A stretch of DNA of 64,000 bases from an uncultured Oscillospiraceae bacterium (lineage in GTDB: Bacteria; Bacillota; Clostridia; Oscillospirales; Oscillospiraceae): the NCBI GenBank assembly GCA_944387285.1, contig CALXEH010000003.1, positions 18,484-82,483 of the forward strand. Reading direction: 5' to 3'. Positions 1 through 8,378 of this stretch are shown in pieces. The translations under genes were made by a program, and so were the position numbers. The stretch's first letter is position 1. Each line of letters starts with the position of its first letter. The notes beneath the pieces were generated by a model. It worked only from the letters and a program-made list of their open reading frames with translations, was not told where the DNA came from and ran no database searches.

Positions 1-188
1 TAGCCGAGCGCCTGCACATTGAGGACTGCGCCGTGGTCGAGTGCAGCGAGGAGCAGGAGGCAGCCGTCGCGCTGGTCTGCGAGGACGTGGCACAGATCAG
101 CAGCCAGGGCCCGGACGGCAAGCTCCTGGACGGCCTCAAGAGCCTGGCAGATACCAAAACCATAAACGCGGCGGAGTATGTGCTCTGA
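1..188 (+). CDS. C-terminal end of an unrecognised protein (cut by window start)
   Basis: An open frame with codons starting at position 3 runs from the window edge to TGA at 186-188 and gives about 61 residues. It is Glu/Asp-rich and ends KTINAAEYVL. Codon use is GC-rich like the neighbours, which supports real coding. No family could be recognised from this fragment. A hairpin follows at 258-285, consistent with the end of a transcription unit. Confidence 0.5.
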   Translation, partial: AERLHIEDCAVVECSEEQEAAVALVCEDVAQISSQGPDGKLLDGLKSLADTKTINAAEYVL

Positions 189-257
189 ACCCGCGCCCCG
201 GCCAAAACGCTCCGCAGCAATGACAGCCGCCGGACGCTGACGGCAGAATGAAGCAAG

Positions 258-288
258 GACCCGACGGCAGCTGCGCCGGCGGGTCTTT
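258..288 (+). terminator. Probable rho-independent terminator of the upstream gene
   Basis: GACCCG at 258-263 pairs with CGGGTC at 280-285, with additional G/C pairing inside the loop. Only a short TTT follows, so strength is uncertain. It separates the truncated gene from the AT-rich promoter region of the LacI regulator. Confidence 0.45.
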
Positions 289-334
289 GCAACCTTGACA
301 AAAATTTCTGATGAAATATGTGATATTATTGATA

Positions 335-363
335 TTGACAAAGAATTTGGGAAATAATATAAT
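335..363 (+). promoter_or_regulatory. Promoter of the LacI/GH31 sugar operon
   Basis: TTGACA at 335-340, a 17-base spacer and TATAAT at 358-363 form a consensus sigma-A type promoter. Predicted transcription starts near 370, which leaves a leader of about 150 bases before the regulator start codon at 519. A second TTGACA at 295-300 has no good -10 partner. Confidence 0.8.
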
Positions 364-388
364 ATAGCTGTAAATATAGACAAAGCAG

Positions 389-434
389 GCTTCCGTTTCA
401 TATGTTCAATGTAATCTGTTCGGCAAACGGAAGC
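389..434 (+). promoter_or_regulatory. Leader inverted repeat upstream of the LacI gene
   Basis: GCTTCCGTTT at 389-398 and AAACGGAAGC at 425-434 are perfect 10-base complements separated by 26 bases. The element lies about 20 bases after the predicted transcription start. It could be an RNA hairpin in the leader or a second protein-binding dyad. No riboswitch class was recognised. Confidence 0.5.
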
Positions 435-450
435 TATTATTGTACTTAAC

Positions 451-489
451 TGTTGAAACGTTAAAATAACTAACATTAACGTTTAAATC
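451..489 (+). promoter_or_regulatory. Tandem LacI-type operators in the regulator leader
   Basis: Two imperfect dyads centred on CG lie at 451-468 (core GAAACGTTAAAATA) and 472-489 (core ATTAACGTTTAAAT). The first shares AACGTTAAAATA with sites at 2051-2062 and 8265-8276. A central CpG dyad is typical of LacI-family operators. They sit between promoter and start codon, consistent with autoregulation. That the neighbouring LacI protein binds here is inference. Confidence 0.6.
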
Positions 490-518
490 AAACATTGTGC
501 GCGAAAGTATGGGTAGCC

Positions 519-1601
519 ATGAAGAAAGTCAGCATCAAGGACGTCGCCAAGGAGGCCGGGGTCTCACCGACCACCGTTTCATACATCCTGAACAACAACA
601 AAAACGTCTCCATCACGCCCGAGACCAGAGCGCGGGTGCTGGCTGCATCGGATAAACTCAAATATGTGCCGAGTCAGGCCGCCAAGACCCTCGGCTCCAG
701 CCGCGTAATGGGCAGGACGCAGTCCAAAATGATAGGCGTCGTCATCCCGCAGACTGAAGACAGTGTGGACGATGCCTACATCATGCTCAGCAACCCCTTC
801 TACAGCACTTTCCTGAGCGCGGTGGAATACGAGATGCGCCGCGCCAACTACCACGTCCTCGTGACGGGCACGAACAGGGGCCAGAGCTATATCGAGGTAG
901 TCAAGAGCCGCGCGCTCGACGGAGTCATCATTATCGGCATATACCCTTCCGAGGACGTTGACGAATACCGCCGCTTCAATATCCCGACCGTGCTGGTGGA
1001 CTGCTATGGCAGCTCGGGCGGGGACTTCGTCAGCATCCGCACGGACGACAGGCTCGGCGGGTACATGGCGGCAAAGCACCTGCTCGAGATGGGGCACAGG
1101 CGCATAGCCTTCGTCTCCGGCGAGATAAAGGCCGACGGTGTCAACTACATGCGCTTCCAGGGCTACAGGGACGCGCTGGCGGAATACGGCCTCGATTTTG
1201 ACAGCGAGCTGGTCTTCGGCGGCTATGTCGGTTTCAGCTACGGCGCTGAGGCCGCGGCAGCCATAGCGGCGGCCAACAAGTCGGGAGGACGGCGGATCAC
1301 GGCCGCCTTCGCCACCTCGGACATCACGGCCATCGGCCTCATAAAGGGCCTGAGCGAGAGCGGCCTGCGCGTGCCGGAGGATATCTCGGTCATAGGCTTC
1401 GACGACATTGACTACGCCGGCATGTGCGTGCCGGGCCTGACGACGATAAGGCAGAATATAATCGAAAAAGGGCACGAGGCGGCAAGGCTGATGATCGATG
1501 CGCTCAACGGCAAGAGCTCGGCAGGTGAGAAGATCATACCCATGCAGCTCGTGGAGAGGGCTTCTGTAAAGAGACTGACAGAGAATGCGGAGGTCGTATG
1601 A
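519..1601 (+). CDS. LacI-family transcriptional regulator of the sugar locus
   Basis: The product is a 360-aa DNA-binding repressor. Residues 6-25 (IKDVAKEAGVSPTTVSYILN) form the LacI helix-turn-helix, followed by a hinge near residues 48-62 and a periplasmic-binding-protein-like effector domain to the end. An upstream TTG at 495 is in frame, but ATG 519 places the HTH at the usual position and is preferred; no strong ribosome site precedes either. The stop overlaps the next gene start (ATGA, 1598-1601), so it is co-translated with the GH31 gene. Four CG-centred dyads in the locus are its likely targets. The inducer is unknown but is probably a sugar handled by this locus. Confidence 0.9.
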   Translation: MKKVSIKDVAKEAGVSPTTVSYILNNNKNVSITPETRARVLAASDKLKYVPSQAAKTLGSSRVMGRTQSKMIGVVIPQTEDSVDDAYIMLSNPFYSTFLSAVEYEMRRANYHVLVTGTNRGQSYIEVVKSRALDGVIIIGIYPSEDVDEYRRFNIPTVLVDCYGSSGGDFVSIRTDDRLGGYMAAKHLLEMGHRRIAFVSGEIKADGVNYMRFQGYRDALAEYGLDFDSELVFGGYVGFSYGAEAAAAIAAANKSGGRRITAAFATSDITAIGLIKGLSESGLRVPEDISVIGFDDIDYAGMCVPGLTTIRQNIIEKGHEAARLMIDALNGKSSAGEKIIPMQLVERASVKRLTENAEVV

Positions 1602-4252
1602 AGTACAAGCACATTCCAGGCGGGTTGTTCCCGCACTTCGACTGCGGCTTTGAGCGCCGGCCATACCTGCCGGAGCCTGGAGGCAGGCTCAGCCTGGGCT
1701 GCCGCGTGGATGACGGCTCGGGCCCGCCAGAGCTCGAGATGACCTCCTGCGACGGGACAAAAATGCTCGGCGGCGAGCTGCTGAGCTCTAACGACCTGGG
1801 TCAGAAATACTACAAATTCGAATTTGAGGCTCCGAAGACGGGCGGCCGGTTCAGCTACCGCTTCGTTTCGGAGAGCGGGGAACGCAGCAAAAGCTACGCC
1901 TGCCCGCTGGCGCGCAGAGCCGGGCTGAGGCTCTTGGACGTCCGGCAGTGCGGAGATGGTTTTTGGAGCGTTTACGAAACGGATACATTGGAGATCGGAC
2001 TGAAAATTGAGTTGTTCCCGTGTATCCGTTTAATTTTTACAACTAATTTAAACGTTAAAATAGACGATAATAATGCAAATTCGCAACATATCAGTCGAGA
2101 ATACGAGTTGGAGGCCGACGAGGGGCGGCTCCGGTTGAAGCGCCGGGGCCGGGTACTGTTCGAGCTGGGCGGACAGCTGGAGGCGCTGGTTTCAGAGGGC
2201 AGGGCCATGGAGCTGGGCTTTGAGCTGCGGCTGCCGGGCAGGGCGGCCTACGGTTTCGGCGAGAAATTCGACCGCGTGGACCAGGCGGGGCTCAAGCCGC
2301 TGAACTACGTCGTGGAGCAGTATTCGCACCAGCAGGACAAGAGCTATTTGCCGGTGCCCTTCATGTTCACGGACGCGGGCGTGAGTTTTCTGCAGAGGGG
2401 CTTTTCGCGCTCGCTCTTCGACCTTGGCGGCGGCACGGACGGCCGGATGCTGACGGCGCGCATCTCCTGCCGCTGCCAGGCAGGGGAGAGGCTTTACGAG
2501 GCGCTGATAAACGAGGGCAGCCCAGCCGAGCTCATCCGGGCCTATACGGAGGAGACGGGCGCCCCGGCGCTGCCTCCGGACTGGGCCTTCGGGCCCTGGA
2601 TATCCTCGAACGGCTGGAACACCCAGGCCGAGGCCGAGGAACAGCTGCGGCGCCTGGAGGAGACAGCCATACCCGCAACGGTGATGGTGCTCGAGGCCTG
2701 GAGCGACGAGGAGACCTTCTACATATGGAACGACGCCGAGTACGAGCCGCGTGACGACGGCGGGGCCTTCAGGTACGAGGATTTCCGCTTCCGCGAGGAC
2801 GGGAAGTGGCCGGACCCCATGGCCTTCGTGAAGGGCCTGGAGCGCGCCGGGCTGAAGCTGGTGCTCTGGCAGATACCGGTCGTAAAGTTTGAGCGGTCGG
2901 CGCACGGCGTGCAGCTCGACCTCGACGAGAAATACGCCATCGAAAACGGGCTGTGCATAAAAAGCGGCGACGGCAGCCCCTACAGAATAACGGAGATGTG
3001 GTTCGGCAACTCGCTGATGCCGGATTTCACGAATCCGGAGACGCGGCGCTGGTGGTTTGAGAAGCGGCGCTATCTGACGGAGCAGCTGCATGTCGCGGGC
3101 TTCAAGACGGACGGCGGCGAGTTCCTGTTCGAGCCGGAGGCTTGCAGCTCCGACGGGCGCAGGGGCTATGAGCTGCACAACGAGTACCCGCTGCTGTACG
3201 AGGGCGCCTACCACGAGTTCATGGCAGAAACGCTGGGGCCCGGCCGGGGCCTGACCTTCAGCCGGGCGGGCTTTACCGGGGCGCAGAAGTACCCGGCGCA
3301 TTGGGCGGGCGACCAGGTGTCGGAGTTTTCCGAGCTGAAGGCCCAGCTCGTCGCCGGCCTTTCGCTGGGACTGACGGGCGTGCCCTTCTGGGGCTTCGAC
3401 ATAGGCGGCTTTGCGGGGGATTTCCCGACGACGGAGCTGTACCTGCGCTCGGCGGCCTTTGCGGCCTTTGCGCCGATAATGCAGTTCCACTCCGAGCCCA
3501 GATACGGCCAGTATTACATGACTGAGCGCGAGCACTGGAACAACGACCGCAGCCCCTGGAACATGGCCGAGGCGAACCGGGACGGGCGCATCGTCCCAAT
3601 CTACCGGCTATTTGCAAACCTGAGGATGAACCTCATGCCGTATATCCTCCAGGAGGCAAGGCACAGCGCCCGGACTTCGCGGCCCATGATGGCGCACCTG
3701 GTCTACGATTTTCTGGAGAGCGACGGCGAGGCGGTGCTGGACATAGAGGACGAGTACATGTTCGGGCGCAGCCTGCTGGTGGCGCCGGTGGTGACGGAAG
3801 GCGCCTCGGGCCGGCAGGTGTATCTGCCCAGGGGACGCTGGCTGGATTTCTGGACGGGCGAGGCCTTTGAAGGCGGCGCGCACATCCGCTGCGAGTGCGG
3901 GCTGGACAGGATACCGGTCTTTGTAAAATACGGCTCGGTGCTGTCGGTGAAGCTGAACGCCGCGATGTGCATGGGCACGACGCAGGCAGAGGGCGCGGCG
4001 GGCAACAGCCTGGAGGGATATGAAAACTTCGGCTTGCTGGTGTACGGCGGCAGGGCCGCGGCCGGATTCGAGGACGGTGCGGCGGGCAGTTTCAGCCTGT
4101 ATTGGCGGGAAGGCCGGCCCGGGATAGAGGGCGAGAGCCGCTGCCCCGTGTGGTTGTTTCTGATGGAGAAGGGCGAGGAACGCCCGGATGGGGAGAAAAG
4201 GGCCGCGGGCCGCTTCTTCGGGCGGGACCTGGCCGGGCTCAGGCTGGATTGA
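1598..4252 (+). CDS. Cytoplasmic GH31 family alpha-glycosidase
   Basis: An 884-aa retaining alpha-glycosidase without a signal peptide. Residues 1-120 look like an accessory beta domain, 120-320 like the GH31 N-terminal beta-sandwich, and a TIM barrel starts near FGPWISSNGW (about residue 330). The nucleophile is expected at D505 in FKTDGGEF and the acid/base at D572 in HWAGDQ; both motifs are intact. C-terminal beta domains follow. The FKTDGGEF form resembles the alpha-xylosidase/YicI-type motif more than the classical WxDMNE alpha-glucosidase type, so the exact substrate is open. The gene overlaps the regulator by 4 bases. It is paralogous to the lipoprotein GH31 at 21004. An AT-rich island inside (about 1975-2110) carries an operator-like dyad. 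Confidence 0.88.
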   Translation: MKYKHIPGGLFPHFDCGFERRPYLPEPGGRLSLGCRVDDGSGPPELEMTSCDGTKMLGGELLSSNDLGQKYYKFEFEAPKTGGRFSYRFVSESGERSKSYACPLARRAGLRLLDVRQCGDGFWSVYETDTLEIGLKIELFPCIRLIFTTNLNVKIDDNNANSQHISREYELEADEGRLRLKRRGRVLFELGGQLEALVSEGRAMELGFELRLPGRAAYGFGEKFDRVDQAGLKPLNYVVEQYSHQQDKSYLPVPFMFTDAGVSFLQRGFSRSLFDLGGGTDGRMLTARISCRCQAGERLYEALINEGSPAELIRAYTEETGAPALPPDWAFGPWISSNGWNTQAEAEEQLRRLEETAIPATVMVLEAWSDEETFYIWNDAEYEPRDDGGAFRYEDFRFREDGKWPDPMAFVKGLERAGLKLVLWQIPVVKFERSAHGVQLDLDEKYAIENGLCIKSGDGSPYRITEMWFGNSLMPDFTNPETRRWWFEKRRYLTEQLHVAGFKTDGGEFLFEPEACSSDGRRGYELHNEYPLLYEGAYHEFMAETLGPGRGLTFSRAGFTGAQKYPAHWAGDQVSEFSELKAQLVAGLSLGLTGVPFWGFDIGGFAGDFPTTELYLRSAAFAAFAPIMQFHSEPRYGQYYMTEREHWNNDRSPWNMAEANRDGRIVPIYRLFANLRMNLMPYILQEARHSARTSRPMMAHLVYDFLESDGEAVLDIEDEYMFGRSLLVAPVVTEGASGRQVYLPRGRWLDFWTGEAFEGGAHIRCECGLDRIPVFVKYGSVLSVKLNAAMCMGTTQAEGAAGNSLEGYENFGLLVYGGRAAAGFEDGAAGSFSLYWREGRPGIEGESRCPVWLFLMEKGEERPDGEKRAAGRFFGRDLAGLRLD
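2007..2062 (+). promoter_or_regulatory. Intragenic operator with possible internal promoter
   Basis: Inside the GH31 coding sequence an unusually AT-rich patch contains the dyad AATTTAAACGTTAAAATA (2045-2062), matching 7 of 9 positions between arms and sharing AACGTTAAAATA with two intergenic sites. Just upstream, TTGAGT at 2007-2012 and TTAATT at 2030-2035 are 17 bases apart, a weak promoter candidate. A LacI roadblock or looping site is the simplest reading. This is inference from motif identity. Confidence 0.5.
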
Positions 4253-4271
4253 GAGCTTTGGAGGGGTGGAA

Positions 4272-6083
4272 GTGTCGGAATATTTGGTAACGGGAAACGA
4301 ATACCTGTCCCTGCCGACGATAAGGCAGAGCGACGGGGCCCTGGAGGGCCTGAGCTTCCTGCACATGGGCGCCAAGGGCATGATAGAGCTGCGCGGCGGC
4401 GAAGGGCAGCCCCTGCTGGCGCCCTATGCGGAGGCGGACGGCCTGGACCTGATCGGCTCCGGGCTGGCCTGGGAACGCCTGCACAGCTGGGTGCCGAGGT
4501 TCACGGCCGGCAGCGGCGGTTTTGCGCTGGAGGGCACGCTGCTCGCGCCGATAGGTGAGAGGGGCTTCGGGTACAGGCTGCTGCTCCGCGGAGGGGACAA
4601 GGGCGCGCAGTTCAAGCTGGGCCTGCGCGGCTGCTGGGCCGGGACGCTTCATTCCGTGAACGAGAGCAAGCCGATAGAGGCTGAAAAACACGCCTATGCG
4701 AGCGGCTGGAACCACAGCTTCGTCATGGACATGCGCCCGGGGCTTTCGCTCTTTGCCTTCGCGCCCGCCTTCACCGAGGACAGGGCCGCCTGCCCTGTGC
4801 GGGACTGGTTTGAAAAGCGCGGGGACGAGGTGCGCTTCGGGCTCGGGCTCGAGGGCCGGCTCGGGGCGGGCGAGAGCGTGCAGCTGTGCGTGTGGTTCGG
4901 CCTGGGTTTCGAGGAGGTCTCTGCCTCCACCTCGGCAAAGGAACTGCTGCGCCAGGGCTGGGACGCAGAACTGCAAAAGACCCTCGGCTGGCTGGCGGCC
5001 CGGGAGCGCACGGTTGGCGACGCGAAACTGGACGGGACGCTGAACCTCAACATGTTTTTCAGCTGCTTCTTCGGCGGCGGCCTGACCCTGGATACCGAGG
5101 AATTCGTGCTCGTGACCTCGCGCAGCCCGCGTTACTACGTCAGCGCGGCCTACTGGGACAGGGACAGCCTGCTATGGAGCTTCCCGGCCATACTCCTGGC
5201 GGACTCCGGCATGGCGGCCGAGATGCTGCGCTATGTGTTCACGAGGCAGATAAGGAACGTGGGCATACACAGCCGCTTCATAGACGGCACGCTGCTCGAG
5301 CCGGGCTTCGAGCTCGACGAGCTGTGCGCCCCGGTCGTAGCGCTGGGCATGTATGTGGAGAAAACAGGCGACAGGGCGATACTCGACGAGGCCTGCGTCA
5401 AAAGCGGCATCGACCGCATACTCAAGCGCCTGGGAACCAAGCGCAGCCCCGAGGCGGCGCTGTACGAGACTTTCCTGCAGCCCACGGACGACATGCGCAG
5501 CTATCCGTATATCTGCTACGACAACGTGCTGGTCTGGTACATGCTGCGGAAGATCGACGAGCTGTATCCGGGCAGATGGCCGGGCCTGGCTGAAGAGGCC
5601 GGGGCGGTCAGGGCGGCTATAATGGAGCACTGCGTGAAGGAAAAGGACGGCAAGCCGATGTTTGCCTGGTCGGTGGACCTCAAAGGCGGCTGGGACGTCT
5701 ACGACGAGCCGCCCGGCAGCCTTCTGCTGCTGCCTCACTACGGCTTCTGCGGCATGGACGACGAGGTCTGGAAGAACACCGCCGAGGTCATACGGCGGGA
5801 GGACTACCCCTATTCCTTCGCCGCCTGCCCGATAGCCGAGATAGGCTGCCCGCACGCGCCGCACCCCTGGGTGTTGAGCATATCCAACAGCCTGCTCTCG
5901 GACAGGAGGGAAGAGGCCCGGCGGCATCTGGCCCTCTGCTCCATGGACAACGGCATAGCCTGCGAGAGCGTGGACGAATATACGGGCGAGTGCCGGACTG
6001 GCGAGGCCTTCGCGACCTGCGCGGGCTTCCTCGCCTACGCCATAGACAGCGCCTTCGGCGGCCGAAAGCGGGTGATAGAGTGA
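4272..6083 (+). CDS. Six-hairpin (alpha/alpha)6 glycosidase-like protein
   Basis: A 603-aa cytoplasmic protein. GTG 4272 is chosen because GGAGG lies 7 bases upstream and the preceding gene stops at 4252; longer in-frame starts would run back into the GH31 gene. The N-terminal third looks like a beta domain. From about residue 255 an all-helical glycosidase-like region carries AAYWDRDSLLWSFPAI (near 292), FELDELCAPV, and QPTDDMRSYPYICYDN (near 400). These recall GH125/GH63/GH15-type six-hairpin enzymes, but no family signature is unequivocal, so substrate and catalytic residues are unassigned. It lies between GH31 and a GH65 phosphorylase, and its stop overlaps the next start by 4 bases, so a role in the same sugar pathway is likely. 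Confidence 0.65.
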   Translation: MSEYLVTGNEYLSLPTIRQSDGALEGLSFLHMGAKGMIELRGGEGQPLLAPYAEADGLDLIGSGLAWERLHSWVPRFTAGSGGFALEGTLLAPIGERGFGYRLLLRGGDKGAQFKLGLRGCWAGTLHSVNESKPIEAEKHAYASGWNHSFVMDMRPGLSLFAFAPAFTEDRAACPVRDWFEKRGDEVRFGLGLEGRLGAGESVQLCVWFGLGFEEVSASTSAKELLRQGWDAELQKTLGWLAARERTVGDAKLDGTLNLNMFFSCFFGGGLTLDTEEFVLVTSRSPRYYVSAAYWDRDSLLWSFPAILLADSGMAAEMLRYVFTRQIRNVGIHSRFIDGTLLEPGFELDELCAPVVALGMYVEKTGDRAILDEACVKSGIDRILKRLGTKRSPEAALYETFLQPTDDMRSYPYICYDNVLVWYMLRKIDELYPGRWPGLAEEAGAVRAAIMEHCVKEKDGKPMFAWSVDLKGGWDVYDEPPGSLLLLPHYGFCGMDDEVWKNTAEVIRREDYPYSFAACPIAEIGCPHAPHPWVLSISNSLLSDRREEARRHLALCSMDNGIACESVDEYTGECRTGEAFATCAGFLAYAIDSAFGGRKRVIE

Positions 6084-8266
6084 AGATACTGCCCTGGATG
6101 ATCGAGATATCGGACTGCGGCGCGGACAGCCGCGAGTTCCGCGAGAGCATATTTTCGCTCGGCAACGGATATATGGGTACCAGGGGCTTCCGGCCCGAGG
6201 AGCCCGGGGCGCACAGCGCCTGGCGCTCGACCTTCATCTCCGGCTTCTTCGAGTACATCCGTCCGGGGATAACGGACATGGTGAACCAGCCGGATTTCTC
6301 GGCGGCGGAAATACGCATAGCGGGCCGGCCCGTCACGGAGCTGCCGCTCTCGGACTTCCGCCAGAGGCTGTACATGGACTGCGGCCTCGCCGAGTGGGAA
6401 TACACTGCGCAGGCCGAGGGCGCGGCGGTGCGAATAAAGGTGGAAAAGTTCCTGAGCATGTCTGAGCGTCACACGGCGGCCATGAGGTTCACGCTCACGC
6501 CCGTGAACTCGGCGGTGGACTGCTCAGTCGCCGTCGGCCTGGACGGGGCCGTCAGGAACCTGCCCATCGCGGATAACCAGCTGCAGGAGAACACCGAATT
6601 CGCCCGCATCTGGGGCGAGGTCAGGACGGAGCCTTTGGAGGGCGGCGGCATGCTCAGGGCGCGGACGCATGTGAGCGGCCGGGCCACGGCCATGTGCTTT
6701 TCGGCGCAGGGCCGGGGCCATGAGCGCAGCTCCAGAGAGCTGGACGGGGAGTATGTCGGCAGCCGCTTTGAGGCCAGGCTGGAGCCGGGCCGGCGCTTGA
6801 CGGTCGAAAAGCTCGTCTCCGTCGCCTGCTTCCGGGACGGCCCGGAGCCGGAGCGGCTGGCCTGCGAGGCGCTTAAACGCGCCGCGGCCCGAGGCTTTGA
6901 GGGCCTGCTCGAGGACACGCAGCTGGCCTGGTCGGAGCTCTGGCAGGATATGGACATAGAACTCACGGGAAGCGCCGAGTGGCAGGGCGCGCTCAGGTAC
7001 AACATTTTTCAGCTCATACAGTCCACGCCGGAGGGCGACGGCAGGGCCAGCATAGGCGCCAGGGGCCTGACCCACGGCAGATACAAGGGCTGCTACTTCT
7101 GGGATACCGAGATCTTCATGCTGCCCATGTTCAGCTGCATGCGTCCGGCGGCCGCCCGCAGCCTGCTGGAGTACCGCTACCACACCCTCGACGACGCCGT
7201 CAAGAGCGCGGCGGGCTTCTCGGCAAAGGGCGCCCGCTACTCCTGGATGTCGGCGGATACGGGCTTTGAACAGTGCGAGACCTGGGACACCGGCTGCTGT
7301 GAGATACATATAACGGCGGATATAGCCTACGCCATAGGCAGCTACTTCGAGCAGACGGGGGACGAGGCCTTCCTGCGCGACTGCGGCTGCGAGATACTCA
7401 TACAGACGGCCAGGTATTGGACCGACCGCTTCAACTACTGCCCGGCGGAGGACAGGTACCATCTGCTGTTCGTGAAGGGCCCTGACGAATACTGCGGCGT
7501 GACCTCGGACGACTTCTACTCCGTGCGCATGGCGGCGCACAACCTGCGCCTGGCGGCGCGGGCCGTGGGCTTCCTGCAGGAGCGCTTCCCGGAAAAGCTC
7601 GCGGAGCTCGGCCTGAAGCTCGGGCTCGGCGCGGATGAGCCGGGAAAATGGCTCGAGCTGGCCGGCAAGACCTGCGAGCGCTTCGACGAGGAGCGCGGGC
7701 TCTGGCTGCAGGACGCCACTTTCGAGTACCTGGAGCCCCTGGACATAGCCGCCCACAAGACCGGGAACCTGCCGCTCTACCGGAGCATCAGCTTCGACAG
7801 GCTGCAGAGGTACAAGGTGCTCAAGCAGCCGGCGGTGCTCATGTATATGGCGCTCAGGCCCGGGGAATTCAGCCAGGACGAGCTGCGGGCCGCCTGGGAC
7901 TATTACGAGCCCCGTACCCTGCACGACTCCACCCTGAGTTACGGCATACACGCCCTGCTGGCGGCCAGGCTCGGCCTAGGTGACGCAGCCGTGAGCTACT
8001 TTGAAAAGTCGCTCTTCCTCGACCTGCGGGATGTGATGTCCAGTACCGGCCGCGAGGGCATACACGCCGCCTCGCTGGGCGCGACATGGCAGGCCGTGGT
8101 CTTCGGCTTCTGCGGGCTGACGCTCCGGGACGGGGTCCCCGCCTGCGAGCCCCGGCTGCCGCCGCACATCGGCTCCGTGCGCTTCCACGTCCGCGCAAGA
8201 GGCCGCCGCTATAGGATAGAATTGTCCCACTTCGGTTCGGTTATCACCGAAATATGCGAACTTTAA
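6080..8266 (+). CDS. GH65 family glycoside phosphorylase
   Basis: A 728-aa enzyme of the maltose/kojibiose/nigerose/trehalose phosphorylase family, which converts an alpha-glucosyl disaccharide plus phosphate into beta-glucose 1-phosphate and a free sugar. The start is GTG 6080, giving a GTGA overlap with the previous stop. SLGNGYMGTRG near the N-terminus, YFWDTEIFMLPMF (near 340), the general acid E470 in KGPDEYC, and RYKVLKQPAVLMYM plus REGIHAASLGATW for phosphate and sugar contacts are all typical. No signal peptide is present. No beta-phosphoglucomutase is nearby. The linkage specificity cannot be read from sequence alone. The stop codon lies inside an operator-like dyad (8262-8273). Confidence 0.88.
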   Translation: MKILPWMIEISDCGADSREFRESIFSLGNGYMGTRGFRPEEPGAHSAWRSTFISGFFEYIRPGITDMVNQPDFSAAEIRIAGRPVTELPLSDFRQRLYMDCGLAEWEYTAQAEGAAVRIKVEKFLSMSERHTAAMRFTLTPVNSAVDCSVAVGLDGAVRNLPIADNQLQENTEFARIWGEVRTEPLEGGGMLRARTHVSGRATAMCFSAQGRGHERSSRELDGEYVGSRFEARLEPGRRLTVEKLVSVACFRDGPEPERLACEALKRAAARGFEGLLEDTQLAWSELWQDMDIELTGSAEWQGALRYNIFQLIQSTPEGDGRASIGARGLTHGRYKGCYFWDTEIFMLPMFSCMRPAAARSLLEYRYHTLDDAVKSAAGFSAKGARYSWMSADTGFEQCETWDTGCCEIHITADIAYAIGSYFEQTGDEAFLRDCGCEILIQTARYWTDRFNYCPAEDRYHLLFVKGPDEYCGVTSDDFYSVRMAAHNLRLAARAVGFLQERFPEKLAELGLKLGLGADEPGKWLELAGKTCERFDEERGLWLQDATFEYLEPLDIAAHKTGNLPLYRSISFDRLQRYKVLKQPAVLMYMALRPGEFSQDELRAAWDYYEPRTLHDSTLSYGIHALLAARLGLGDAAVSYFEKSLFLDLRDVMSSTGREGIHAASLGATWQAVVFGFCGLTLRDGVPACEPRLPPHIGSVRFHVRARGRRYRIELSHFGSVITEICEL

Positions 8267-8276
8267 CGTTAAAATA
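8259..8276 (+). promoter_or_regulatory. LacI-type operator before the binding-protein gene
   Basis: TTTAACGTTAAA at 8262-8273 is a perfect 12-base palindrome and continues as AACGTTAAAATA, identical to the sites at 457-468 and 2051-2062. It covers the phosphorylase stop codon and lies about 105 bases before the solute-binding-protein start. A small inverted repeat (TTCGGT/ACCGAA, 8236-8251) lies just upstream. A clear promoter was not found here, so it could act as a roadblock or regulate a weak internal promoter. Confidence 0.6.
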
Positions 8277-8378
8277 GCAATTAATTCTCCAAATAACGCT
8301 CGACCTGCGCGCGGCCGCTGCGATATCGGGAGAGTTGATGGATAAAAAACAACACCAAAAGTCAGGAGGAATCAAAAA

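Noticed and set aside
451..468. Dyad read as a catabolite-responsive (CcpA) site
   Set aside because: The centre is CG but the flanks do not fit the TGNAANCGNTNNCA register, and the sequence matches the other local dyads better.
2192..3535. 447-codon - strand open frame inside the first GH31 gene
   Set aside because: Opposite to a gene with intact catalytic motifs; Arg/Ala/Leu-rich composition typical of a shadow frame.
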